DNA of 64,000 nucleotides, from positions 1-64,000 of the forward strand of contig BNUU01000003.1 in the NCBI GenBank assembly GCA_025997595.1, given 5' to 3'. This document shows positions 18,220 to 26,830 of this stretch, piece by piece. Each line of letters begins with the position of its first letter. The stretch's first letter is position 1. The notes beneath the pieces are model-generated. The model was not told the DNA's origin and made no database searches. It saw only the letters and a list, made by a program, of their open reading frames with translations. This DNA comes from Spirochaetia bacterium (GTDB lineage Bacteria; Spirochaetota; Spirochaetia; Treponematales; Breznakiellaceae). A program made the position numbers and the translations under genes.

Positions 18220-18972
18220 TTATTCACTGTCCACCAGCAAATCCCAGAGCCCCTCAAAAACATCCCCCAGGTCGTCAAAATGCTGAACCGCACGGGAATC
18301 CAGATAGGTGGGCATGTTATTTACGATGATCACCTCACCGCCGTTCCGCAGGGTATAGTTGGGGATGGAGGCGGCGGGGTTGACCGTAAGACTGGTCCCC
18401 AGGACCAACATCAGGTCTGCGTTTTGGGCCTCATCGGAGGCGTCCCGAAGGGCGTCCGCGGGGAGGCTTTCGCCAAAGAAGGTGATCGCAGGCTTGAGGA
18501 CCCGGTTGCACCTGGGACAGCGGGGCAAGGCCCCGGAATGGACAATGGCGGCGGCTTCATCAAAGCCCATACGCACCCCGGCGCAGCGGAGGCAATAATG
18601 GACTTTTGGAGAACCGTGGACCTCAATGACCCGCTGGCTGCCCCCCTTCTGGTGGAGCAGATCGATGTTCTGGGTTATCAGGGCCTTAAGGAGCCCCCGC
18701 TGCTCAAGGGCCGCCAAAACCAGGTGCACCACCGAGGGTTCCTTTTCGTCAAGATCATAAATAAAGGAACGGGCGGCCCGGTAATAAAACGAGGGGTCCT
18801 CTTCAAAATAATCAATGTCGAAGATCTTCTCCGCGTCCAGGTCGTTATAGAGACCATTCTTCCCCCGGAAATCCCGGATACCCGAAAGGGTGCTGACCCC
18901 CGCTCCGGTAAGGGCGACGCAATGCCGGGCCTTTTTAATCCGCCCAAAAAGGTTTTCTATTTCTTCGTTCAT
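18220..18972 (-). CDS. Sirtuin (NAD-dependent protein deacylase)
   Basis: About 250 aa. Sir2 motifs: ALTGAGVSTLSGIRDFRG (NAD binding), TQNIDLLHQKGG (catalytic core), VIEVHGSP (catalytic His), a zinc site CLRCAG ... CPRCNR (four Cys), FFGESLP, and LGTSLTVNPAAS. It removes acyl groups from lysine, making nicotinamide. The in-frame ATG at 18972 lies 11 bp after AAGGAGG; an ATG at 18981 lies only 2 bp after it, so the shorter start is preferred. It sits downstream of the Mla-type operon with a 28-bp gap and may be read from it. Confidence 0.9.
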   Translation of the reverse strand: MNEEIENLFGRIKKARHCVALTGAGVSTLSGIRDFRGKNGLYNDLDAEKIFDIDYFEEDPSFYYRAARSFIYDLDEKEPSVVHLVLAALEQRGLLKALITQNIDLLHQKGGSQRVIEVHGSPKVHYCLRCAGVRMGFDEAAAIVHSGALPRCPRCNRVLKPAITFFGESLPADALRDASDEAQNADLMLVLGTSLTVNPAASIPNYTLRNGGEVIIVNNMPTYLDSRAVQHFDDLGDVFEGLWDLLVDSE

Positions 18973-19000
18973 AGCGCCCATTACCTCCTTCTTATCACAC

Positions 19001-19867
19001 CTATTTAATCCCCAGTGATCCGTAGATTTCCGCCGAGCGGGCCGCGGCGGTTTCGGCTTCGGCGGTTTTGCCCGCCTTGCGATATACCTCCGCCAGGGCC
19101 CGCCAGTCCGTGGCGAGCCCCCAGGAATTTTCCGCCCGGCGGTCCAGGGCTATGGCCTGTTCCAGGGCTTCCTGTGCGCCATCGTAACCGCCGGCCACGG
19201 AGCGGATCGAGGCGATAAGGTACCAGTCGTAGGCGGCCTGTTCCAGATAATTCCCCTTTACGTGGGTATCCAGGGCCTTCTTTACTGCGGCCTCCGCCTC
19301 GGTAAAACGGCGGCTTTCCTTTTCCGCAAGGGCCAGCACGGTCCAGCCCAGGGCCAGTGAAAGCTGGTCTGTTTTGATAAAGCCCAGTTCCCGGTTCAGT
19401 TCGTCCTTTATCTCGGCTGCGGTCCGGGCCGCGCCGGCCTCCCCCGCATCGGCAAGGGCGGCCAGAAGCCGGCCCCGGGTGCGGTATATCCGGCAGATTG
19501 CCGTAAATTCCCGGTTGTTCAGGGATTCCGCTTCCCCAAGGGCAGCGTCCCAAACTGCAACGGCGTCCTCCCGGCGGCCCAGGGAAAAAAGGATATTCCC
19601 CCGTGAAAGGCCGGTACGGATCCGCAGGGAAGGATCGTCGATACTGACCGCGAGCCGCCGGGCTTCCTCCAAAAGGTCCAGGGCCTGGGAAAAATTCCCC
19701 CGGTCCGCCTCCCGGTTGGCAAGTTCCAGCTGCTTCTCCCCGGCGCTCCGCTGGAGAAACACCTCGGGGGGCCGTTTTGGCGCGGAAGAACAGGAAATCA
19801 GCATGAACAAAAGCCAAAAAACAATGGGAAATGAAGAATGAGAAAGGAATAATTTTTTATCCATCAT
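19001..19867 (-). CDS. TPR-repeat lipoprotein of the Mla-type operon
   Basis: 288 aa. The N-terminus is a lipoprotein signal (Lys-Lys, hydrophobic core, lipobox LISC at about 23-26), so it is probably anchored in a membrane facing the periplasm. Several TPR-like units follow (ANREADRGNFSQALDLLEEA, LGRREDAVAVWDAALGEA, ESRRFTEAEAAVKKALDTH, GAQEALEQAIALDRRA, YRKAGKTAEAETAAARSAE). It lies 20 bp after mlaD and is likely a scaffold for that transporter; that is inference from position. Sequence-level function is unknown. Confidence 0.72.
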   Translation of the reverse strand: MMDKKLFLSHSSFPIVFWLLFMLISCSSAPKRPPEVFLQRSAGEKQLELANREADRGNFSQALDLLEEARRLAVSIDDPSLRIRTGLSRGNILFSLGRREDAVAVWDAALGEAESLNNREFTAICRIYRTRGRLLAALADAGEAGAARTAAEIKDELNRELGFIKTDQLSLALGWTVLALAEKESRRFTEAEAAVKKALDTHVKGNYLEQAAYDWYLIASIRSVAGGYDGAQEALEQAIALDRRAENSWGLATDWRALAEVYRKAGKTAEAETAAARSAEIYGSLGIK

Positions 19868-19887
19868 GGTTATCGTCCCCTGTTCCG

Positions 19888-20922
19888 TTAAAAGTTAATA
19901 TCCCGCAGGCTCGTACCCGTTGGCTGGGTTTCTACCCGACCGGGAACACCTTTTTTTAAGAGGGGGTTATTGGTCAGGGCAACCAGTACCTTATCCATGG
20001 AATCAAGTACGGTACGCACTTCGCTGATCATCGCCGCGACCTGGGGCAGCTGGGCGGGAATAAAGTCGGTAGTTTTTTCCAGGTTCCGCAGGGTGCCCGA
20101 GACCGCTTCCAAAGAGGAGACCAGGTTGGTGTAGACCGCACCGTCGGCGTCCAGGATGGCGGCAACGGCGCCGTCGGGGTTGGCAATATCCGCCGAAATG
20201 GTCTGGAGATTGGCAAGGATGGGCCGCAGATCCCCCAGGATTGTGTCCAGAGCATCGGTGATGGTATCAGGCAGGGTCGAGGTCACCACATGGACATCGG
20301 CGACGACCTTTTCCACCCCGGCGACAGATTTTTCCACCCCCCCCAGGGTCCGGCCCAGACTGGTGGCCTCGCTCCCCGCAAAGGCCCCCTCCAGTTCCAC
20401 CACCACATTGTTCACATTTTCCAGCAGGGTATTGACCCGGCTGATAATCAAACTGATGCTGTCATCCTGTTTGGGAATAAAGCCCAGCCCGTCGGTCAAA
20501 AGGGCCTGCCCTTCATAGGAACTGACGCTGGGGACAAGCGCCCCTTCGGCAAGGGGCTCCAGGCCCAGGCCGGGATAAAACAGAAAATGGTTCCCCAGGC
20601 CGATGGGGCTCACCTCAAGATCAACCATGGACCCTTCGGTAACCCGGGAAATATAGGTATCAAAAACGATAAAGTTTACTTCCACCCGGTCATCCTGGGT
20701 AAGGTCAAAGGATTTTAAGCGGCCAATGGTAAAACCCTTGTACTGGAGGGCCATATTTTTACCCAAACCCGTGGCGGAATCAAAGTAGGTAACAAATTTA
20801 TAGTCCCGGGAAAACCAGCGCTGGCTTGACCCGAGCATAAAAACCACAAAAACCAGGGCCCCCAGGGCAAGGATGATAAGGGCGCCCACAATTTTATCCG
20901 AAAAACGGATGGTAAATTTCAC
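19888..20922 (-). CDS. MlaD-family (MCE domain) lipid transport protein
   Basis: 344 aa. One N-terminal transmembrane segment (about residues 11-31, VGALIILALGALVFVVFML) is followed by an MCE domain at about 38-120 (YFDSATGLGKNMALQYKGFTIGRLKSF is the typical core). A long helical region (about 150-320) resembles the tail of longer MCE proteins that form a tunnel. MCE proteins bind phospholipids between membranes with MlaE/MlaF. The start overlaps the mlaF stop by 4 bp. An operon mlaE-mlaF-mlaD-lipoprotein is visible. Confidence 0.85.
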   Translation of the reverse strand: MKFTIRFSDKIVGALIILALGALVFVVFMLGSSQRWFSRDYKFVTYFDSATGLGKNMALQYKGFTIGRLKSFDLTQDDRVEVNFIVFDTYISRVTEGSMVDLEVSPIGLGNHFLFYPGLGLEPLAEGALVPSVSSYEGQALLTDGLGFIPKQDDSISLIISRVNTLLENVNNVVVELEGAFAGSEATSLGRTLGGVEKSVAGVEKVVADVHVVTSTLPDTITDALDTILGDLRPILANLQTISADIANPDGAVAAILDADGAVYTNLVSSLEAVSGTLRNLEKTTDFIPAQLPQVAAMISEVRTVLDSMDKVLVALTNNPLLKKGVPGRVETQPTGTSLRDINF

Positions 20923-21653
20923 GAAGCTATTCCCTTTTCCAGGTACTGCGCCAAATGAGCATCCGAATCAAGCTGCTCCCGTGTCAGGGTGATAAGCAGC
21001 TTCCCGTCCTGGATCATCAATACCTGATCCGCCAGATCCCGGATAATCCGCAGATCGTGGCTGACAAAGATAACCGTATCATGGGCCTCCTGCCGGCTTT
21101 TAACCAGGTTCACCAGCCTTCCGGCGGCGCTGCCGTCCAGGGATTCGGTCCATTCGTCCAGAAACAGCAGCCGGGGCCGGCAAATCATGGCGCGGGCAAA
21201 GGCAATCAGCTTCTGCTCCCCCATTGAAAGCATACTGGGCCGGATGGCCATTTCTTTTTTATACCCCACTTCTTTCAGCACCTCTTCAATACGCTTTCCC
21301 CGTTCTGCCGCCGACATCCGGGGAAAATGGATCTGCAGGGGCAGTTCCAGGATCTGCAAAAGATTCTGATTGGCCCAAAGGGCGGAATCCTGAAACACAA
21401 AGGCCGCCTCCGCCCGGAATTCCAGGTTTTCCTTATGGCTCATGTGGGCAATGTTTTTACCCCGGAAGCATACCTCTCCCCGGCCCGGAACCAAAAGACC
21501 CGCGGAAAGCTTGAGCACCGTGCTCTTGCCGCCCCCGGAAGGCCCCGCCAGGGCGGTAGTTTTGCCCTCCTCGTACCGCCAGGAAAAATCCTCCACAATC
21601 GAACGGTTCTGGGCAAAAAAGCTGACATCCTTCAGTTCCAAAATATCCGACAT
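20919..21653 (-). CDS. MlaF-like ABC transporter ATPase
   Basis: A 244-aa ABC ATPase. Walker A is GPSGGGKST (about residue 38). Q-loop FVFQDSALW, Walker B LLFLDEWTESLDG, H-loop VSHDLRI. The signature is degenerate (LSMGEQKLIAFARAM rather than LSGGQ), as in other Mla-type ATPases, and the Walker B ends in ESLD. It pairs with the MlaE permease 8 bp upstream and the MCE protein that overlaps its end. Likely drives phospholipid movement between the envelope membranes. Confidence 0.85.
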   Translation of the reverse strand: MSDILELKDVSFFAQNRSIVEDFSWRYEEGKTTALAGPSGGGKSTVLKLSAGLLVPGRGEVCFRGKNIAHMSHKENLEFRAEAAFVFQDSALWANQNLLQILELPLQIHFPRMSAAERGKRIEEVLKEVGYKKEMAIRPSMLSMGEQKLIAFARAMICRPRLLFLDEWTESLDGSAAGRLVNLVKSRQEAHDTVIFVSHDLRIIRDLADQVLMIQDGKLLITLTREQLDSDAHLAQYLEKGIAS

Positions 21654-21661
21654 ACCTATTG

Positions 21662-22432
21662 CTATGATAGCACACTATAGTACAGGGCAGAAAGCAGTAT
21701 ATCCACCACAATACAGCCCCCAAAGGCCGTGCCCACCGCCTGGAGCCCCGCCACAGGAATTTCCGTACTGGCCCGCTCCACCGAAAATCCCCTCATGATA
21801 GCAACCATGGAGATTATCATCCCAAAACTAATGCTCTTGATGATCGAAATCGCCAGATCCTGGATCGTCAGGGCAGACAGGAGATTGCCAAAGTAGATCT
21901 CCGCCGGCATGGGATTAAAAAGCTGGGCCACCGCAAAGGAGCCCGCCAGGCCAAAGATGGAGAAGTAGATGTTCAGCAGGAACATGGAGATAGTCACCCC
22001 CAAAAAGCGGGGTACCGCCAGATGTTCAATCGGGTCAATCCCGATGGAAATATAGGCCTCCACCTCATGGGAGATCACCATACCCGCCACCTCGGTGGCA
22101 ATCGCCGTGGCGGAACGGGCAATAATGATAAAGGCCGCCAAAAGGGGCCCCAGTTCGCGGGTGATAATGGTAATCAGCAGGGTATAGATAAGCTGTTCCT
22201 GGGAAAGCTGGGACAGGAAGGGGATGCCGATAACGTTTACCGCCGCCCCAATCCCCAGGGCCAACAGGGACGATATGCCCATGGCCTGCACAAAGGTAAA
22301 GAGGATCTGCATGGTAAGGATACGGTAGGATGCCTGGCCCCGGACAATAAAAGAGTTCACCCCCCTGAGGGTCCGGGTAAAAAAACCCAGGTTATACAGG
22401 AAATTACCCGGAACGAAAACGCCGCTTCTCAT
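21662..22432 (-). CDS. MlaE-family permease
   Basis: 256 aa with five or six transmembrane segments. Family features: ITRELGPLLAAFIIIARSATAIATEVAGM and the coupling segment EVEAYISIGIDPIEHLAVPR, typical of MlaE permeases. The in-frame ATG at 22432 is chosen after TAAGGG; the TTG 36 bases upstream has no support. First gene of the Mla-type operon. The permease would move lipid with MlaF and MlaD. Confidence 0.86.
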   Translation of the reverse strand: MRSGVFVPGNFLYNLGFFTRTLRGVNSFIVRGQASYRILTMQILFTFVQAMGISSLLALGIGAAVNVIGIPFLSQLSQEQLIYTLLITIITRELGPLLAAFIIIARSATAIATEVAGMVISHEVEAYISIGIDPIEHLAVPRFLGVTISMFLLNIYFSIFGLAGSFAVAQLFNPMPAEIYFGNLLSALTIQDLAISIIKSISFGMIISMVAIMRGFSVERASTEIPVAGLQAVGTAFGGCIVVDILLSALYYSVLS

Positions 22433-22508
22433 TACCCTTATTTTATTACAGGTAAAGGGTATATACAATGAGCAGGTAAGATGACCGCTTCCCTCCGCAA
22501 ACGTCTAT

Positions 22509-23081
22509 TTAGGGCAAAAAGACCAGCTTCTTCCGCAGAATGGCCCCCATGATCACCGCCGCCGCCAGCTTTATGGCGTCCCCCGGCAGGAAGGGCAGCA
22601 CGCACACCCCCAGGGCCTTGGTCAGGGTATATCTGGTGACAAAAATAAACCATGCGGTCCCGAGGGCATAGAGAACCACCGTGCCGACAAGCGCCCCGGC
22701 CACATGGAGGGGAACCTTATCGGGAAACTTTTTGACAAAAAGGCCGGTAAAAAAAGCCAGGGCCAGGTAGCCGATAATATAGCCCCCGGTGGGGCCGATG
22801 ATCTTCCCAATCCCCCCGGTGGCCCCGGCAAAAACCGGCAGTCCCAGGGCGCCCAGCATGATATAAACCGCCGCGCTCAGGGCGCCGAATTTGGGTCCCA
22901 GCACATAGGCGGTCAGGATAACGCCAAAGGTAGCCAGGCTTATGGGCACCGGACCGACAGGAACGGCAATAGGCCCAAGAATACAAAGCACCGCCGCCAA
23001 AACACCAACCAAAACCCAATGAAAGGTCCTGCTTCTACTCCGGGGATCGGAAGTCCCCGCGCCTTGAGCTGCCGCAGCCAT
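22509..23081 (-). CDS. bioY: BioY biotin transporter S-component
   Basis: 190 aa, about six transmembrane segments, with the BioY pattern: VPVGPVPISLATFGV near the N-terminus, GALSAAVYIMLGALGLPVFAG, GPTGGYIIGYLALAF and the C-terminal FLPGDAIKLAAAV. The ATG at 23081 follows AAGAAGGT. BioY is the biotin-binding S-component of energy-coupling factor transporters and is divergent here from ecfA1-ecfA2-ecfT, so the set may form one biotin ECF transporter or share its energising module with other S-components. No other S-component is visible in this window. Confidence 0.9.
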   Translation of the reverse strand: MAAAAQGAGTSDPRSRSRTFHWVLVGVLAAVLCILGPIAVPVGPVPISLATFGVILTAYVLGPKFGALSAAVYIMLGALGLPVFAGATGGIGKIIGPTGGYIIGYLALAFFTGLFVKKFPDKVPLHVAGALVGTVVLYALGTAWFIFVTRYTLTKALGVCVLPFLPGDAIKLAAAVIMGAILRKKLVFLP

Positions 23082-23207
23082 AAATACCTTCTTTTAAGAA
23101 CAGGATAAAATATATATACTATATGCTGACAGATAAAGATAAGAATAACAAGGTTCTAACATAACCTAGTAAAAACTTGGGATTAATACGTAAGATTGAG
23201 GTAGCCG
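23082..23207. promoter_or_regulatory. Divergent promoter region bioY / ecfA1
   Basis: AT-rich, with a run of TATATATACTATATG at 23111-23125 and the inverted repeat AGGTT-N7-AACCT at 23151-23167. The region must hold the promoters of both bioY and the ecf operon. A clear BirA operator was not found. Confidence 0.4.
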
Positions 23208-24071
23208 ATGCCCCTTGTCCGTTCAGTACAGATGACCTATGAATATGAGCCCGCCGGGGATGGCGGCCGGGCGGCGCCTGTCCGGCAGACCGCCCGCCCG
23301 GCTTTGGATGAAATCAACCTGGATATCGAAAAGGGCAGTTTTGTGGTCATCGTAGGGCAGAACGGCTCCGGAAAATCAACCTTTGCCAAGCACATTAACG
23401 GCATCCTCACCCCCACGGGGGGCAGTATCCTCGTCTATGACCGGGATACCGCTGTGGCGGGGAACATCTTTGAGATCCGGAAAAAGGTGGGTATGGTATT
23501 CCAGAATCCGGATAATCAGATTATTGGCAGTATTGTGGAAGAGGATGTGGCCTTTGGGCCGGAAAATTTAGGGATAGCGCCGGAAGAGATACGCCTCCGG
23601 GTTGCGGAAAGCCTGGCCCAGGTCCGTATGTCCGAATACCGCCGGTCCTCCCCTAACCGTCTTTCGGGGGGACAAAAACAGCGGGTCTCCATTGCGGGGA
23701 TTCTGGCCATGAAGTCCGACTGCATCGTCCTGGACGAACCCACCGCCATGCTGGACCCCCAGGGCCGGCAGGAAGTGCTGGCCTTACTCAAAAAACTGAA
23801 CCGGGAAGAGGGCATCACCGTCATATTGATTACCCACCACATGGAGGAGGCAATACAGGCGGACCGGGTCATCGTGATTGGGGAGGGACAGGTTGTTCTG
23901 GACGGACGGCCAAGGGATATTTTTGCCCAGGCGGACATCCTCAAGGGTCTGGCCCTGGATCTTCCCCCGGTGACGGAACTTGCCCATGAGCTGCGCCGGG
24001 ACGGCCTTGAGGTGGAAAGCGGCATCCTCAGCATTGATGAACTGGCGGAGGCCCTGTGTCAATTAGGCTAG
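23208..24071 (+). CDS. ecfA1: ECF transporter ATPase EcfA1
   Basis: 287 aa. ABC ATPase of an energy-coupling factor transporter. Walker A GQNGSGKST (about residue 48), Q-loop VFQNPDNQIIG, signature LSGGQKQRVSIAG, Walker B CIVLDEPTAMLDP, H-loop ITHHMEE. The PDNQ after the Q-loop is typical of EcfA. GAGGTAG precedes the ATG. The following gene begins 16 bp before its stop, so translation is coupled. A C-terminal extension (about 230-287) is as in the family. Confidence 0.92.
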   Translation: MPLVRSVQMTYEYEPAGDGGRAAPVRQTARPALDEINLDIEKGSFVVIVGQNGSGKSTFAKHINGILTPTGGSILVYDRDTAVAGNIFEIRKKVGMVFQNPDNQIIGSIVEEDVAFGPENLGIAPEEIRLRVAESLAQVRMSEYRRSSPNRLSGGQKQRVSIAGILAMKSDCIVLDEPTAMLDPQGRQEVLALLKKLNREEGITVILITHHMEEAIQADRVIVIGEGQVVLDGRPRDIFAQADILKGLALDLPPVTELAHELRRDGLEVESGILSIDELAEALCQLG

Positions 24072-24922
24072 AGCATGTGTCCTTCAATTATGCTTCCCGG
24101 AAGGCCAAAAGTACCCCTACCCTGCAGGATATCAATCTGGAATTTAAGGATGGGGAATTTACCGCCATCATCGGCCCCACGGGTTCCGGGAAATCGACCC
24201 TGATACAGCACCTCAACTGCCTTATCCGGCCCGATGAGGGGAAGATCTTTTACAACGGGGAAAATATCCTGGAAAAAAACTACCCCCTGAAAAAACTGCG
24301 GAGCCGGGTGGGGCTGGTTTTTCAATACCCCGAGCATCAGCTTTTTGAAGATACGGTCTTTGCCGATGTGGCCTATGGGCCGCAAAAAATGGGTCTGGGC
24401 CCGGAGGAAGTGAAAAAACGGGTACGGGCCGCCCTGGCCATGGTGGGCCTGGATGACTCCTGCCACCTGCTCCACCCCATGCGCCTTTCGGGGGGGCAGA
24501 AACGGCGGGCGGCCCTTGCGGGGGTCCTGGCCATGGAACCCCAGGCCCTGGTGCTGGATGAACCCACCGTGGGGCTTGACCCCCGGGGCCGGGAGGAGAT
24601 CCTGGGAGAAATAGTAAAACTGCACCGGGAAAAAAAGCTCACCATTATCATGGTTTCCCACAGTATGGAAGATGTGGCCCGGTACGCGGAACGGGTTATT
24701 GTGATGGATCACGGCAGCATACCATTTGACGGCCCCCCGCGGGAAGTGTTTGCCCGTTACCGGGACCTGGAAAAAATAGGCCTCGCCGCGCCCCAGGTTA
24801 TCTATATCGCCCAGGCCCTGCGCCGCCGGGGTTATGATATCCGGCCGGATGTGCTCACCGTAACGGAAGTAAAAAAAGAAATACTGCGGGTATTAAAAGG
24901 CGGGGACATGAAATGCAATTAA
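24056..24922 (+). CDS. ecfA2: ECF transporter ATPase EcfA2
   Basis: 288 aa. Begins with GTG inside the ecfA1 end (16-bp overlap). Walker A GPTGSGKST (about residue 36), Q-loop VFQYPEHQLFEDTV, signature LSGGQKRRAALAG, Walker B LVLDEPTVGLDP, H-loop VSHSMED. Forms the second subunit of the asymmetric EcfA1-EcfA2 dimer. The end overlaps ecfT by 10 bp, so three genes are tightly coupled. Confidence 0.92.
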   Translation: MSIRLEHVSFNYASRKAKSTPTLQDINLEFKDGEFTAIIGPTGSGKSTLIQHLNCLIRPDEGKIFYNGENILEKNYPLKKLRSRVGLVFQYPEHQLFEDTVFADVAYGPQKMGLGPEEVKKRVRAALAMVGLDDSCHLLHPMRLSGGQKRRAALAGVLAMEPQALVLDEPTVGLDPRGREEILGEIVKLHREKKLTIIMVSHSMEDVARYAERVIVMDHGSIPFDGPPREVFARYRDLEKIGLAAPQVIYIAQALRRRGYDIRPDVLTVTEVKKEILRVLKGGDMKCN

Positions 24923-25740
24923 ATTCCTATATCGCCAATGATATTACCCTGGGCCAGTACTACCCTGCCGAGGGGCCGCTGCACAAACTGGACCCAAGGG
25001 TAAAACTCTTCGGTACCTTTGTTTTTGTGATCGCCCTTTTTTTTGCCCGGGGATCGGCGGGGTATTGTTACGGGGCGCTTTTTTTGCTGGCGATCCTTAT
25101 CCTGTCGGGAATCCCCCCCCTTCATTTTTTTAAGGGGATTTCATCGGCCCTGGGATTTATCGTTTTTCTCGCGGTCTTTCAGATCTTTACCCTCCGGGGA
25201 GAGCCCCTGGTCAGGATAGGTTTTTTGCGGATCACGGAGTACAGCCTTAGGGCCACCCTCGGCATGGTATACCGGCTCCTGGCGATTTTACTGGGGACCA
25301 GTGTGATGACCTTTACCACCACACCCAGGGATTTAACCGACGGCCTTGAAAAAGCCCTGGGTTTTCTCGGCCGGACCGGGGCGCCGGTTCATGAGCTTAC
25401 CATGGCCATGGCCATTGCCCTGCGTTTTATTCCCATCCTTTCTGAGGAAACCGGCAAGATAATCAAGGCCCAGGTTTCCCGGGGGGCCGATTTTGAGGAG
25501 GGGAATTTTTTCAGGCGCATCCTCAATATGGTCCCCCTGCTGATCCCCCTTTTGGTTTCCGCCTTCCGCATTGCCTTTGATCTTTCCGTCGCCATGGAAG
25601 CCCGGTGTTACAACGGCGGTGGGCGCCGGACAAAAATGTACCCCCTGAAATACTCCCGAAAAGACCGGATAGCCTATGGGCTTATTCTGGTATTCTTCGC
25701 CGGGGCAGTCATCATCCGATGGGTTCTGTTCAGGAATTAG
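24913..25740 (+). CDS. ecfT: ECF transporter transmembrane protein EcfT
   Basis: A 275-aa membrane subunit that couples the ATPases to S-components. About five to six hydrophobic segments. The coupling helices carry the family Ala/Arg motifs (AQVSRGADFEEG and AMEARCYNGG, about residues 185-235). Start ATG CAA TTA inside the end of ecfA2. Together with EcfA1, EcfA2 and the divergent BioY it makes a complete ECF importer. Confidence 0.9.
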   Translation: MQLNSYIANDITLGQYYPAEGPLHKLDPRVKLFGTFVFVIALFFARGSAGYCYGALFLLAILILSGIPPLHFFKGISSALGFIVFLAVFQIFTLRGEPLVRIGFLRITEYSLRATLGMVYRLLAILLGTSVMTFTTTPRDLTDGLEKALGFLGRTGAPVHELTMAMAIALRFIPILSEETGKIIKAQVSRGADFEEGNFFRRILNMVPLLIPLLVSAFRIAFDLSVAMEARCYNGGGRRTKMYPLKYSRKDRIAYGLILVFFAGAVIIRWVLFRN

Positions 25741-25754
25741 CAGAGGATTCTCAT

Positions 25755-26546
25755 TTACCTGCTGTAAAGCCATTCGGGGGCCGCAAATTTTGTGGCCGCC
25801 AGTTCCCGGGCCCGATCCCTTTCAGGGAGGGGGGCTGAAACCGGCGTTTCCACTAATTCCAGGGACAGAGCCTCCTTAAAGCCTGCGGTCATGGCGGCCG
25901 CAGCCTCATCAAAGGAAACAGAACGCCCCAGGAGGGCCTTGAGGCTCGTGACCCGCTCCTTCACATCCGCAATGAGTTTCCCCCTGATTTTTTCCGAGGG
26001 TACCCGCAGGAGTTCAAACATGAGGTCCAGGTCATTTTCCAGCAGGATGGTTCCATGCTGAAGCACACATCCCTTTCTGCGGCCCTGAGCGTTACCGGAA
26101 ATCTTCCGCCCCCCCGCTATGATGTCGTTAATCGGCACAAATTGAGAAGCCACCCCCAGATGCGCAAGCCCTGCCACAATGGCGGCGCAGAGCGTTGCGT
26201 AGGATGCCTGAATATCGTTCCCTGCCAGGGGATGGGTTTCTTTCATAATAATGCTATAGGTAAGCTCCGCCTGGTGGAATACCGCCCCGCCCCCGGAGAT
26301 ACGGCGTACTACCCCCACCCCATGGCGTTTACAGGCATCCAGGTCCACCTCCTCCCGAATTCCCTGAAAATACCCCAGGGAGACCGTAGGCGGCGTCCAG
26401 CCGTAGAACCGCAAAACCGGCAAAGACGCTCCCCGGGAAACCGCTTCCAACAAAGCCTCGTCCAGGGCCATATTGTAAAACCCATCCCGGAGGCCGGTTT
26501 TAAGGAGCCTGAAGGGATAGGGCGCAGGGGTGGCCTTAGGCTCCAT
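25755..26546 (-). CDS. lplA: Lipoate-protein ligase A, catalytic domain
   Basis: 263 aa. Attaches lipoate to apo-proteins through lipoyl-AMP. Family marks: NMALDEALLE (N-terminus), RFYGWTPPTVSLGYFQ, VVRRISGGGAVFHQAELTYSI (core with the RRxSGGGxVxH motif, about residue 80), and KISGNAQGRRKGCVLQHGTIL (lipoate/ATP loop with Lys at about 140). No accessory C-terminal domain is fused; that domain is the separate small protein just upstream. The start overlaps it by 11 bp. Confidence 0.9.
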   Translation of the reverse strand: MEPKATPAPYPFRLLKTGLRDGFYNMALDEALLEAVSRGASLPVLRFYGWTPPTVSLGYFQGIREEVDLDACKRHGVGVVRRISGGGAVFHQAELTYSIIMKETHPLAGNDIQASYATLCAAIVAGLAHLGVASQFVPINDIIAGGRKISGNAQGRRKGCVLQHGTILLENDLDLMFELLRVPSEKIRGKLIADVKERVTSLKALLGRSVSFDEAAAAMTAGFKEALSLELVETPVSAPLPERDRARELAATKFAAPEWLYSR

Positions 26547-26829
26547 CCGGCCCCGTCCTCCGGGCCGCTTCCAATATCAAGGCCACCCCTGCGCCGTTGA
26601 TCCCGGATACCCTTACCCCCCCCTCTGCGAGCAGGGTATCGAAGCGCTCCGCCAGCTCCCCCAGGGGGGTTCCCGCAAGCCGCTTTTCTATCATATCAAA
26701 CTCCTCCTCGGGACTGGCGAAAAAATCCCCCCGGATCCCCAGAAACCGGATGACATCCCCTTCCATGTCTGCGCTCAGCCGGATAAGTTTACACCCCCGG
26801 GGTCTCCCCATCCCTTCAATATGTTCCAT
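26536..26829 (-). CDS. Free lipoate-ligase accessory domain (LplB-like)
   Basis: 97 aa. Resembles the C-terminal accessory domain of lipoate-protein ligases: CKLIRLSADMEGDVIRFLGIRGDFFASPEEEFDMIEKRL includes the typical GDFF turn, then LAGTPLGELAERFDTLL. In some archaea the same domain is a separate polypeptide (LplB) needed for ligase activity. Position between lipA (1-bp gap) and lplA (11-bp overlap) supports that role. The ATG at 26829 is taken because it follows the lipA stop directly; an upstream ATG would run deep into lipA. Confidence 0.75.
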   Translation of the reverse strand: MEHIEGMGRPRGCKLIRLSADMEGDVIRFLGIRGDFFASPEEEFDMIEKRLAGTPLGELAERFDTLLAEGGVRVSGINGAGVALILEAARRTGPDGA

Positions 26830-26830
26830 A

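Noticed and set aside
23140..23180. BirA-type operator upstream of bioY
   Set aside because: The inverted repeat AGGTT-N7-AACCT has the wrong half-site order and spacing for the usual TTGTTAAC/GTTAACAA arrangement.
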